A stretch of 5,272 nucleotides of DNA from Methanolobus sp. UBA118 (GTDB lineage Archaea; Halobacteriota; Methanosarcinia; Methanosarcinales; Methanosarcinaceae). The translations under genes and the position numbers were made by a program. The notes under the pieces were generated by a model that had not been told where the DNA came from, searched no databases, and saw only the letters and a program-made list of their open reading frames with translations. The stretch is taken from positions 1-5,272 of the forward strand of contig DACO01000117.1 of assembly GCA_002508635.1 (NCBI GenBank), in the 5' to 3' direction. Positions 1 to 5,272 of the stretch are shown piece by piece (within the stretch, counting starts at the first letter, position 1; each line of letters starts with the position of its first letter).

Positions 1-515
1 TTATCTCCGCCAACTTCTTCCCAGTTGCTGATACTTCCGTCGTAGATTCCTTTAAGCTGTTCAAAGGTAAGTTCATTGACAGGGTTATCGGGGTTGACTA
101 TGACTGCAATACCATCGATTGCGATCTGGTGTCTGACCGGCTCTATACCATTGGCCTGTGCATTTTCTATCTCTGAGTCTTTCATGAGTCTTGAGGCCAT
201 TGCGATCTCAACCTCGCCGTCGATAAGTGCTGCAATACCTACTCCTGATCCTCCGCCAATGACGGTAACACTTGCTTCAGGGTTTTCCATCATGAAATCC
301 TCGGCTTCTGCCTGGGACAGTGGAAGTACGGTGTCAGAACCCTTTATTATAATGCTTCCGGATGCTGAGTCTCCGGTAGTTGCTGCTTCACCTGCTGTTT
401 CGGTAGCACCGGTATCGTCTCCCTGGTCCACACAGCCAACACCGGCAAATGCAGACATCAGAATGAGTAATACAATAGAACAGATGGAGATATTTCTTAA
501 AAACTGCTTGTTCAT
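1..515 (-). CDS. pstS: PstS-type phosphate-binding lipoprotein of an ABC transporter (partial, C-terminus beyond the left edge)
   Basis: This is the substrate-binding subunit of a high-affinity phosphate ABC importer, anchored outside the cytoplasmic membrane. The frame reads from ATG at 515 leftwards for 171 codons and leaves the window open. Residues 1-28 form a lipoprotein signal: a short basic start (MNKQFLRN), a hydrophobic core to about residue 24, and the lipobox AGVGC with Cys28 as probable lipid anchor. A linker rich in Gly, Ala, Thr and acidic residues follows (29-53). The mature domain shows PstS signatures: GSDTVLPLSQ (59-68, phosphate-binding loop), GGGSGVGIAAL (87-97) and IAMASR (104-109), then VNPDNPVNELT (140-150) and ISNWEEVGG (162-170). 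AGGAG at 526-530 lies ten bases before the start. It diverges from pyrC. The rest of the pst operon would lie to the left, outside the window. It could be a related binding protein for another oxyanion, but the loops fit phosphate best. Confidence 0.9.
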   Translation of the reverse strand, partial: MNKQFLRNISICSIVLLILMSAFAGVGCVDQGDDTGATETAGEAATTGDSASGSIIIKGSDTVLPLSQAEAEDFMMENPEASVTVIGGGSGVGIAALIDGEVEIAMASRLMKDSEIENAQANGIEPVRHQIAIDGIAVIVNPDNPVNELTFEQLKGIYDGSISNWEEVGGD

Positions 516-585
516 TTTCTATCTTCTCCTATTGGTTTTGTACAATACGTTGATTTTATGCCAGGTGAACCAACACGAAAAGACT

Positions 586-600
586 ACATAAAAATTATGT
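586..600. repeat. Perfect 6-bp inverted repeat, candidate pstS operator
   Basis: ACATAA and TTATGT face each other across AAA. The element lies between the upstream TATA candidate (607-615) and its predicted start near 585, a place where a bound protein would block initiation. The region is AT-rich, so a chance repeat cannot be excluded. No known archaeal Pho-type regulator site is recognised in it. Confidence 0.35.
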
Positions 601-606
601 ATTTAC

Positions 607-615
607 AATATATAA
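607..615 (-). promoter_or_regulatory. Candidate pstS TATA box
   Basis: Read on the minus strand this is TTATATATT, a good archaeal TATA element. A start about 25 bases downstream (near 585) would give a leader of about 70 nt containing the AGGAG ribosome binding site. A second candidate, CATAAAAT at 553-560 on the minus strand, would start transcription near 531, directly at the ribosome binding site, as is common in archaea. The palindrome TTGTACAA at 538-545 would then sit between box and start. The sequence does not decide between the two. Confidence 0.4.
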
Positions 616-706
616 TCCTATACACATCAGGATAGTAATCATATTCTATATAGCACCTATTGTGATTATATATTATTACTAGGTCGATGTCAGGTAAAAA
701 TGAGAT

Positions 707-714
707 ATGTACAT
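707..714. promoter_or_regulatory. Palindrome ATGTACAT upstream of pyrC, candidate operator
   Basis: This is a perfect 8-bp palindrome within the longer string TATGTACAT. The same core occurs as two tandem copies in front of the RHH-KaiC gene (2129-2138 and 2149-2158) and nowhere else in the window. Its centre lies about 23 bp upstream of the predicted pyrC TATA box, close to the spacing seen for the proximal copy at the other promoter. It may be a shared regulator site, which is an inference from position and sequence. Confidence 0.4.
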
Positions 715-729
715 CCTGTATCATAAAAT

Positions 730-737
730 GCATATAC
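730..737 (+). promoter_or_regulatory. Candidate pyrC TATA box
   Basis: GCATATAC is centred about 26 bases before the A of the pyrC start codon, so transcription would begin at or next to that codon and give a leaderless mRNA. No ribosome binding site is visible between 740 and 759, which agrees with this. A stronger AT element at 665-677 (GATTATATATTAT) could instead drive a leader of about 65 nt, placing the ATGTACAT palindrome downstream of the start. Confidence 0.45.
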
Positions 738-759
738 TCTGAAAAAGATACATGCTGTC

Positions 760-2127
760 ATGCCTGATATCCTGATCAAGAATACAAAAGTTTATGTTAA
801 TAATTATCTCCAGCCTGCCGAAGTTCTCATTGAGGACGGGAAGATCATTAAAATTGCAAGGCAGATCGATGCTCAGAGATTGAATGAGGTCATAGATGCA
901 AAGGGAGCCCTGACGCTGCCTGCGGGAATTGACGCACATGTGCATTTCAGGGAACCTGGCCTTACAGAGAAAGAAGACTGGTACACAGGTTCCTGCTCTG
1001 CGGCAGCAGGTGGGGTTACGACAATCATCGATCATCCAAATACCATTCCTCCGACAATCGATAAGAAGTCCTTCAGGGAGAAGGTCAAGCTTGCAAACAG
1101 AAAATCAATAATCGATTTCGGGATATACGGAGGAGTTACCGGTAATATTGAAAAGCTTCCTGAACTCTGGGAACTTGGTGCTACAGCTTTTGGTGAGATC
1201 TTTATGGCCGAGTCAACAGGAGCACTCAATATCAGTGAAGAAACCCTTGATGAGGCACTGGCTGTTATCAAAGAGCTCGGTGCCATAGCCTGCATCCATG
1301 CCGAGGATGAGAAGATACGGCAGGAGTGTGAGGCTTGCCTGAAAAATGATTTCACTCCCCAGTCACACTCTAGGGCGAGGCCAAATCTGTGTGAGGCTTT
1401 TGCTGTTGAGAAGGCTTTAAAGCTTGCAAAGAAGAATGGAACTCAGACTCATTTCTGTCATATCAGTGCATTTGAGACCGTGGGTCTTCTGCGTAAGGAG
1501 AAATACCTTCAGCAGAGTTCCGGCACCCCCGTCAATGTCACCAGTGAGGTAACTCCTCACCATCTATTCCTGTCGACCAGGGACTGGGAGCGCCTTGGTT
1601 CATTCGGTAAAATGAACCCTCCATTGAGGGATCGCCGCAATCCTAAAATGCTTCTGAACGCCCTGAATGACGGTACTATAGATATAGTGGCAACAGACCA
1701 TGCTCCTCATACGGAGGCTGAAAAGGATGTTGGCATAAAATCAGCACCTTCTGGTGTTCCGGGTGTGGAGACATTCCTGCCTTTAATGCTTGTGGCAGTT
1801 AAAAGAAATCTTATTCCCATCGGACGGATGATCGATGTAACAAGCAAAAATCCCGCAAGGATATTCGGACTCAACCGCTATTCCAAGGGAATATTTGCCG
1901 AAGGTTATGATGCGGACCTGCTCATTGTGGACCCCTCAAATATTACCACCATAAAAGGGGATAATCTCCACAGTAAGGCTGGCTGGACTCCATATGAGGG
2001 AATGGAGGGCATTTTCCCCGAATACACCCTGTCAAGAGGTGAAATCATCTGGGACGGTGAGATACTGGCATCACGTGGACATGGCAGCTTCCTGCCTGGG
2101 AAAGGACTGGTCTCTGAAGAAGAATAA
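760..2127 (+). CDS. pyrC: Dihydroorotase (class I, amidohydrolase superfamily)
   Basis: A cytosolic metalloenzyme that interconverts N-carbamoyl-L-aspartate and L-dihydroorotate, the third step of de novo pyrimidine synthesis. The 455-residue protein is slightly longer than many class I members and complete. An N-terminal composite beta region (about 1-52) precedes the TIM-barrel. Metal and substrate motifs appear in order: DAHVHFREPG (58-67, His60 and His62), PNTIPPT (93-99), CIHAED (178-183, His180), HFCHIS (231-236, His234), NPPLR (286-290) and ATDHAPH (311-317, Asp313). The C-terminal part (about 380-440) closes the beta sandwich. At the position where many relatives carry the metal-bridging carboxylated lysine, GEIFMA (145-150) offers Glu146. 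DHPNT replaces the commoner MPNT. ATG at 760 is chosen because the TATA box lies 26 bases before it and the protein then starts like its relatives (MPDILIKN). Hydantoinase or allantoinase are less likely alternatives. Confidence 0.9.
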   Translation: MPDILIKNTKVYVNNYLQPAEVLIEDGKIIKIARQIDAQRLNEVIDAKGALTLPAGIDAHVHFREPGLTEKEDWYTGSCSAAAGGVTTIIDHPNTIPPTIDKKSFREKVKLANRKSIIDFGIYGGVTGNIEKLPELWELGATAFGEIFMAESTGALNISEETLDEALAVIKELGAIACIHAEDEKIRQECEACLKNDFTPQSHSRARPNLCEAFAVEKALKLAKKNGTQTHFCHISAFETVGLLRKEKYLQQSSGTPVNVTSEVTPHHLFLSTRDWERLGSFGKMNPPLRDRRNPKMLLNALNDGTIDIVATDHAPHTEAEKDVGIKSAPSGVPGVETFLPLMLVAVKRNLIPIGRMIDVTSKNPARIFGLNRYSKGIFAEGYDADLLIVDPSNITTIKGDNLHSKAGWTPYEGMEGIFPEYTLSRGEIIWDGEILASRGHGSFLPGKGLVSEEE

Positions 2128-2159
2128 GTATGTACATAATAAATTGAGTATGTACATAA
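2127..2159. repeat. Two tandem 13-bp repeats with palindromic core, candidate operator
   Basis: AGTATGTACATAA occurs at 2127-2139 and again, base for base, at 2147-2159, a period of exactly 20 bp. Each copy contains the perfect 10-bp palindrome TATGTACATA (2129-2138, 2149-2158). The first begins on the last base of the pyrC stop codon. The second ends about ten bases before the TATA region of the next gene, just upstream of where the BRE would be. Two copies near two helical turns apart on one face of the DNA are typical of cooperative dimer binding. Confidence 0.65.
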
Positions 2160-2170
2160 AACCATAACCT

Positions 2171-2183
2171 TTTAAATATATAA
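2171..2183 (+). promoter_or_regulatory. TATA box of the RHH-KaiC gene
   Basis: TTTAAATATATAA is the best TATA element in the window, preceded by a BRE-like ATAACC. Its centre near 2177 predicts a start close to 2202, giving a leader of about eight bases. The gene therefore has its own promoter and need not depend on readthrough from pyrC. Confidence 0.65.
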
Positions 2184-2201
2184 AACGATATTAATGTTCA
2201 C

Positions 2202-2208
2202 GGTGGTG
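2202..2208 (+). promoter_or_regulatory. GGTGGTG ribosome binding site
   Basis: GGTG at 2202-2205 complements the archaeal anti-Shine-Dalgarno sequence and stands five bases before ATG at 2211. An in-frame GTG at 2208 adds one residue but overlaps the site, so ATG at 2211 is preferred. Confidence 0.55.
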
Positions 2209-2210
2209 TG

Positions 2211-3119
2211 ATGAAAACAAAATTCCCCATCCATACTACATTAAGTGCAGATGCGATCAAGGTCCTTGAACGATACGAAAAAGAACTTGGTGCGAAAAAC
2301 GTCGTACTGGAAAAAGCTCTTCTTAATCTCGATACTACCCGATTCAAAGCAAAACTTGATACACAGAACATTGACAAACTGATTAAACGTATAAACACCG
2401 GTATACCGGGCCTGGATGACTTCCTTGAGGGAGGTATCCCCAAAGGCTTTGCGGTCATTGTTACCGGTCCCCCTGGCACTGGAAAGACTACCTTTTCAAT
2501 GCAGTATCTCATGGAGGGGGTTAAAAATGGAGAGAGATGCATCTTTTTCTCATTCGAGGAGAGGGCGCAACAGCTAGTGCAACATTTCACCAGGTTTGGC
2601 TGGGATGTGGGCAAGTACATTGATGACGGTTATCTCGAGATATTCGGTATTTCCATGCTGACCTCGGAAGAGATGATAGAGATCGTCGATTCACATAAAC
2701 CCGAACGTGTGGTGTTTGATTCTCTTAACGTTCTTACAGCTCCGGCAGATTTCCGCACATCAACGGCATGGAGGAGCCTGCACAGGCTGCTCAAGAAGAA
2801 CATGATCACTTCTCTTCTTGTTACTGAAAAGTCACATGGCATTGAAAGGAAAGAGTTCGATGATTTTGATTTCCTGGGTGATGGTGTGGTTTTCCTCGAT
2901 TTCATTCAGACGAACGATATTGATACTACGCCCATGCCTGTTATGGCCGTGCAGAAGATGCGGGCAACCCGGGTTGACCATACGCCGCAACCGTTCAGGT
3001 TCACAAATTCCGGAATAGCCAAGTATCGCGCACTCAATATCCCTTCGCAGACATTGCAACAGAGGATTGAGAAAAGAAGGGCAGAAAGACTGGGTGTTGA
3101 AAAATCAGCTGAAATGTGA
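2211..3119 (+). CDS. KaiC/RadA-type ATPase with predicted N-terminal ribbon-helix-helix domain
   Basis: A 302-residue single-domain RecA-fold ATPase of the archaeal KaiC-like (RAD55) group; its specific role is not known. Residues 5-40 fit a ribbon-helix-helix pattern: an alternating strand FPIHTTL, a helix SADAIKVLERYEKELG, a turn, and a second helix VVLEKALLNL. The ATPase begins about residue 59 (KRINTGIPGLDDFLEGGIPKG). It has Walker A GPPGTGKTT (86-94), the paired glutamates of KaiC in FEER (115-118) and Walker B VVFDS (167-171). The KaiC-type QKMRATR segment (248-254) follows, with PFRFTNSGI (261-269) near the end. A basic, helical tail (280-302) closes the protein. There is no second RecA domain and no circadian kaiA or kaiB nearby. 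Its promoter carries two palindromic repeats, so autoregulation by an RHH dimer is plausible. RadA recombinase is excluded by the KaiC-type motifs and the lack of the usual RadA N-terminal domain. Confidence 0.85.
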   Translation: MKTKFPIHTTLSADAIKVLERYEKELGAKNVVLEKALLNLDTTRFKAKLDTQNIDKLIKRINTGIPGLDDFLEGGIPKGFAVIVTGPPGTGKTTFSMQYLMEGVKNGERCIFFSFEERAQQLVQHFTRFGWDVGKYIDDGYLEIFGISMLTSEEMIEIVDSHKPERVVFDSLNVLTAPADFRTSTAWRSLHRLLKKNMITSLLVTEKSHGIERKEFDDFDFLGDGVVFLDFIQTNDIDTTPMPVMAVQKMRATRVDHTPQPFRFTNSGIAKYRALNIPSQTLQQRIEKRRAERLGVEKSAEM

Positions 3120-3797
3120 TAGAAGGCTTGCAAGAATGGCAGTGACATATATTGCTCTGAAACTGCCTGCCCCGCCTATACTGATATAGGCACTACCACT
3201 GTTCTCTTTGTTGAAGGCGATGACTGATGCTATTGTACCGATCAGTATGCCTCCTATTCCTGCAATGAAAGTCACGGATCCTGCATTCTGAGGCTCAATA
3301 AGCAATGAGAATGGTATTGCTATGATGCCCACATATTGCGGGACAACTATTCCTACGCCATTGATCATCTCTGACAGAAAACTTACTGCTACTATTATTA
3401 TAAGCATTACTTCAAGGGCAGTGATATTTGATTCTGTTAGAAAAAGGTAGATGATCGCAAACAAGGGAATAATAAGTCCGCCAAGGTTCAGGGTTATGGT
3501 GGTATCAAAAACCCTTTCTTTGCCGATGTTCAGTTCCCTGACAACGGGGACTGAAAAAATATATTCGATAAAAGGAGCAAATCTGGTAAGCTGCTCAGTT
3601 TTTTTGGTTCTGGTCTTAAGGACCGGTATCTCCACAAAGGAGCCTGCGAGCATGAGTATCAGTATTGCCAGAAGCGGATAAGCAGATATGGTTCCGATGG
3701 AAAGTTCCTGATTATAACAGAGGATAGTAATCGGTAGCAATATCAGGATAAAACCTGCATACATTTTGATATCGGATCTGTTGATATATCCTCGCAT
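3105..3797 (-). CDS. DUF1614-like multi-pass membrane protein
   Basis: A 230-residue integral membrane protein of unknown function that resembles the DUF1614 family of archaea and bacteria. About seven hydrophobic segments are visible: residues 12-28, 37-57, 105-121, 126-143, 149-167, 174-195 and 214-228. A hydrophilic stretch (61-98, basic at KTRTKK) separates the second and third. Conserved-looking features are NLGGLIIPLF (104-113), INGVGIVVPQ (145-154) and GGAGSFRAIY (208-217), glycine-rich turns with few charges, which suggest a transport or channel-like fold, although no substrate can be named. GGTGG at 3802-3806 on the minus strand places the ATG at 3797. The gene lies 64 bases behind the KH-domain gene on the same strand but has its own TATA box. 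It converges on the RHH-KaiC gene and overlaps it by 15 bp. The family assignment rests on recalled motifs only. Confidence 0.75.
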   Translation of the reverse strand: MRGYINRSDIKMYAGFILILLPITILCYNQELSIGTISAYPLLAILILMLAGSFVEIPVLKTRTKKTEQLTRFAPFIEYIFSVPVVRELNIGKERVFDTTITLNLGGLIIPLFAIIYLFLTESNITALEVMLIIIVAVSFLSEMINGVGIVVPQYVGIIAIPFSLLIEPQNAGSVTFIAGIGGILIGTIASVIAFNKENSGSAYISIGGAGSFRAIYVTAILASLLSHFS

Positions 3798-3828
3798 TTA
3801 TCCACCGGTCTTATATCTACTTTAATAC

Positions 3829-3836
3829 ATTTAAAT
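3829..3836 (-). promoter_or_regulatory. Candidate TATA box of the DUF1614-like gene
   Basis: The minus strand reads TTTAAATG, with a predicted start near 3806 and a leader of about nine bases that begins at the GGTGG ribosome binding site. This suggests transcription independent of the upstream ribosome-maturation operon. The area is very AT-rich, so the exact box is uncertain. Confidence 0.45.
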
Positions 3837-3852
3837 ATTTTTGTTAAAATAT
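3835..3852. repeat. AT-only inverted repeat between dim2 and the DUF1614-like gene
   Basis: ATATTTT and AAAATAT form 7-bp arms around TGTT. The element lies just after the KH-gene stop and immediately upstream of the next predicted TATA box. It could end the operon transcript weakly, or be part of promoter DNA. In such AT-rich sequence it may be accidental. Confidence 0.25.
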
Positions 3853-3861
3853 AATACTCAA

Positions 3862-4398
3862 TCAGTAATAGTCGAGCTGTGATTGCAGCAGTTCTTGTCT
3901 CTTTTTCTCAAGGAAACTGTAAACGGTTCCGTGCGGTGCACCGTCAACGAGCATCTCTATGGCCGTTCTGGCAATCTGGTTCTGTTCGGGATTTCCGATG
4001 ATACTGACAGTTTTGCCGTAAACCGATATCTTTACTCCGATCAGCCTCTCGGTAATCTCTCTTGTTTTACCGCCCTTGCCTATTATCCGGCCTTTGAGAC
4101 GAAGCAGATCCTTCTGGGTGCTTGCGATCTTTGAAAGATCGATAACCTCAAGCATTATCAGGTCATCGTCAAGCATGGATATGGTCTTGTCAGGATTGAA
4201 TCCCCGTGCAATGGCATTTACGACTTCTGTGGCCCGCAGGGCACCTACCGGATCGTCTCCCTGAACAATCTCAACCACTCCGCTCTCACTATCGATGTCA
4301 AGTTTTGCACCTGACTTGTTCTCGATCAATTCTTTAACGCTTCCCTTGGGGCCTATGATGGCACCTATTCTGTCTTTGGGAACTTTTACATGTGTCAT
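3862..4398 (-). CDS. dim2: Two-KH-domain RNA-binding protein, archaeal Dim2/Pno1 homologue
   Basis: A 178-residue RNA-binding protein matching the universal archaeal KH-domain family related to eukaryotic Dim2/Pno1. Family members bind near the 3' end of 16S rRNA during small-subunit maturation and work with the Nob1 nuclease. KH1 occupies about residues 2-66 with the GxxG loop GPKG (16-19). KH2 occupies about 80-152 with loop GKGG (107-110) in RIIGKGGKTREITE. The short tail ends in LQSQLDYY. Both GxxG loops are intact, so both domains should be able to grip RNA. The gene follows rio1 by 22 bases in the same orientation. An in-frame stop lies six codons before the ATG, which leaves 4398 as the only reasonable start. 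The ribosome binding site is weak (GGTAGA at 4406-4411 on the minus strand), in line with translational coupling to rio1. The length is normal for the family. Confidence 0.9.
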   Translation of the reverse strand: MTHVKVPKDRIGAIIGPKGSVKELIENKSGAKLDIDSESGVVEIVQGDDPVGALRATEVVNAIARGFNPDKTISMLDDDLIMLEVIDLSKIASTQKDLLRLKGRIIGKGGKTREITERLIGVKISVYGKTVSIIGNPEQNQIARTAIEMLVDGAPHGTVYSFLEKKRQELLQSQLDYY

Positions 4399-4420
4399 AG
4401 TGAATCTACCGTTTCAGTAA

Positions 4421-5227
4421 TTATGATAATTTATTGGTCTTTTGTTTTATTTCCTTCATGCTCGAGTAGATCTCTTCAGCCTGCTCTTTGATACCGTATC
4501 TTTTAAAGAAGCGCAGCATGTTCTCAATGTCCCGTATCAGGAATTCTCTTGCTTTGGGATGCTCGAGCGTTACGGATTGACCCATATCGATAAAGATGGG
4601 TTCCATTGTACGTGGGTTCACTATTATATTATATTCGCTCAAATCTCCGTGTACGAGATTTGCTTTCACGTAGAGAAGTTCCACATATCTGATCACGGTG
4701 TCAAAAATAAGCTTTGCATCTTCCGGATCAAGATTAACGTCTTTTAACAGGGGGTAAGCTTTGCCTTCCTCTCCTAAAAACTCCATCATGAGCACGTTGC
4801 GCTCGGCGTGGATGGGCTCCGGGACCCTAACCCCTGCTTCTTTTGCGCGCGTGAGGTTTCTGTGTTCTTTTTTTGTCCATGCAAAGATTATGTCCTTTTT
4901 TGCATGCCTTACATTACGAAACCTGGGATCTCCAAGGATGTACTCTTCCATGGATCTGAAAGTACTGGATGAGATCCTGTATATCTTTACTGCAATGTCG
5001 CTGTCTTTGCCTTCTCCGAGAAAAACATTGGCTTCTTTGCCAGTACTGATGGATCCTCCAATGGCATTGAGGATGCCCTTGTTAGATACGGTGTAAAGTA
5101 TCTTCAGAGTTGCGTCATCAAATACATTCTCCTTTACCTTGAGAGTATTTGTGTCTTTGCGACGCATGCGCATTTTATCGACTTTGGTGTCGATCTGTTG
5201 CACCCTTTTTGCAACTTCTTTTTTCAT
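4421..5227 (-). CDS. rio1: Rio1-type atypical serine protein kinase
   Basis: A 268-residue atypical protein kinase/ATPase of the RIO1 branch, which takes part in late small-ribosomal-subunit maturation in archaea and eukaryotes. A basic N-terminal segment (1-32) precedes the kinase core. The nucleotide loop STGKEANVF (61-69) has the RIO1 form STGKEA. Lys81 in AVKIYR is the ATP-binding lysine. The hinge is MEFLG (148-152), the catalytic loop is HGDLSEYN (193-200, with Asp195 and Asn200), and the metal-binding loop is IDMGQ (213-217, Asp214). All key residues are present, so the enzyme should be active. The length agrees with archaeal Rio1 proteins, with a charged helical end (246-268). The start lies three bases after the aIF1A stop codon, and the KH-domain gene follows after 22 bases, so the three form an operon. 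The stretch TGATCC directly before ATG could pair with the 16S 3' end, but no classical ribosome binding site is seen. Confidence 0.95.
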   Translation of the reverse strand: MKKEVAKRVQQIDTKVDKMRMRRKDTNTLKVKENVFDDATLKILYTVSNKGILNAIGGSISTGKEANVFLGEGKDSDIAVKIYRISSSTFRSMEEYILGDPRFRNVRHAKKDIIFAWTKKEHRNLTRAKEAGVRVPEPIHAERNVLMMEFLGEEGKAYPLLKDVNLDPEDAKLIFDTVIRYVELLYVKANLVHGDLSEYNIIVNPRTMEPIFIDMGQSVTLEHPKAREFLIRDIENMLRFFKRYGIKEQAEEIYSSMKEIKQKTNKLS

Positions 5228-5230
5228 GGA

Positions 5231-5272
5231 TCAACCTTTAAGGTAACCTTTGCGTTCCAGCCAGTTTGCCTG
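5231..5272 (-). CDS. eif1A: Translation initiation factor aIF1A, C-terminal end only
   Basis: Only the last 13 codons and the TGA stop lie inside the window. They read QANWLERKGYLKG, which agrees with the usual C-terminus of archaeal aIF1A (Q-A-x-W-L-x-x-x-G-Y-L). aIF1A is an OB-fold factor that binds the A site of the small subunit during initiation. The stop codon is three bases from the rio1 start, so the two are surely cotranscribed. The rest of the gene, with the operon promoter, lies to the right. The call rests on a short peptide plus the well-known aIF1A-rio1-KH gene order. Confidence 0.8.
   Translation of the reverse strand, partial: QANWLERKGYLKG

Noticed and set aside
76..591. Open frame on the plus strand of 171 codons
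   Set aside because: It lies antisense to the PstS gene, whose lipobox and phosphate loops are clear. The plus-strand translation is low in complexity and resembles no family.
516..759. Small RNA gene or riboswitch in the divergent intergenic region
   Set aside because: The region is AT-rich with only short inverted repeats (for example ATCCT at 615-619 and AGGAT at 629-633). No stable stem, tRNA-like fold or terminator is apparent.
2127..2159. Short CRISPR array or transposon target duplication
   Set aside because: There are only two 13-bp units with a 7-bp gap and an internal palindrome next to a promoter. No inserted element lies between them, and an operator explains them better.
2211..3119. 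RadA recombinase or circadian KaiC
   Set aside because: There is one RecA domain with KaiC-type motifs, no usual RadA N-terminal domain, and no kaiA or kaiB neighbours. A general KaiC-like ATPase is the safer call.
4442..5096. Plus-strand open frames opposite rio1
   Set aside because: They are reverse-strand shadows of a kinase gene with all catalytic motifs intact, and no promoter or ribosome binding site precedes them.
5228..5239. GGTTGATCC before rio1 resembles the 5' end of archaeal 16S rRNA
   Set aside because: The match is nine bases, includes the aIF1A stop codon, and is not followed by further rRNA sequence. It is most simply coincidence, with TGATCC perhaps serving in start recognition.

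Overview
The window looks like chromosome from a methanogenic archaeon, most likely of the Methanosarcinales / Methanosarcinaceae. The reasons are the archaea-specific translation and ribosome genes (aIF1A, Rio1 kinase, a two-KH Dim2-like protein), archaeal TATA-box promoters with short or absent leaders, GGTG-type ribosome binding sites, and a RecA/KaiC-type ATPase plus a DUF1614-like membrane protein as neighbours. The genus cannot be fixed from the sequence alone. Every gene I accept reads open without frameshift. I see no tRNA, rRNA, CRISPR array, insertion sequence or integrase.

Layout from left to right. (1) Positions 1-515, minus strand: the N-terminal half of a PstS-type phosphate-binding lipoprotein, cut by the left edge. 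(2) Positions 516-759: a divergent intergenic region of 244 bases carrying the pstS promoter, a short inverted repeat, a palindrome ATGTACAT and the pyrC promoter. (3) Positions 760-2127, plus strand: dihydroorotase (pyrC), probably on a leaderless mRNA. (4) Positions 2128-2210: a compact control region with two exact 13-base direct repeats, each containing the palindrome TATGTACATA and set 20 bp apart, followed by a strong TATA box and a GGTG ribosome binding site. (5) Positions 2211-3119, plus strand: a single-domain KaiC/RadA-type ATPase with an N-terminal segment that reads as a ribbon-helix-helix DNA-binding domain. (6) Positions 3105-3797, minus strand: a multi-pass membrane protein of DUF1614 type, convergent with the ATPase gene and overlapping its 3' end. 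(7) Positions 3862-5272, minus strand: a tight operon reading aIF1A (only its last 13 codons are present), rio1, then the KH-domain dim2 homologue.

The right-hand operon has one theme: small-subunit maturation and translation initiation. Dim2 and Rio1 homologues act on the pre-40S/30S particle around the 3' end of 16S rRNA, and aIF1A acts in the A site during initiation. The left part is less unified: phosphate uptake and pyrimidine synthesis are divergent genes sharing a control region.

The most interesting signal is regulatory. The palindrome ATGTACAT occurs three times, only in non-coding DNA: twice in front of the predicted RHH-KaiC gene and once in front of pyrC. At both promoters it lies at about the same distance upstream of the TATA box. 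I infer, without proof, that the RHH-KaiC protein is an ATP-dependent transcription regulator that binds its own promoter and that of pyrC.
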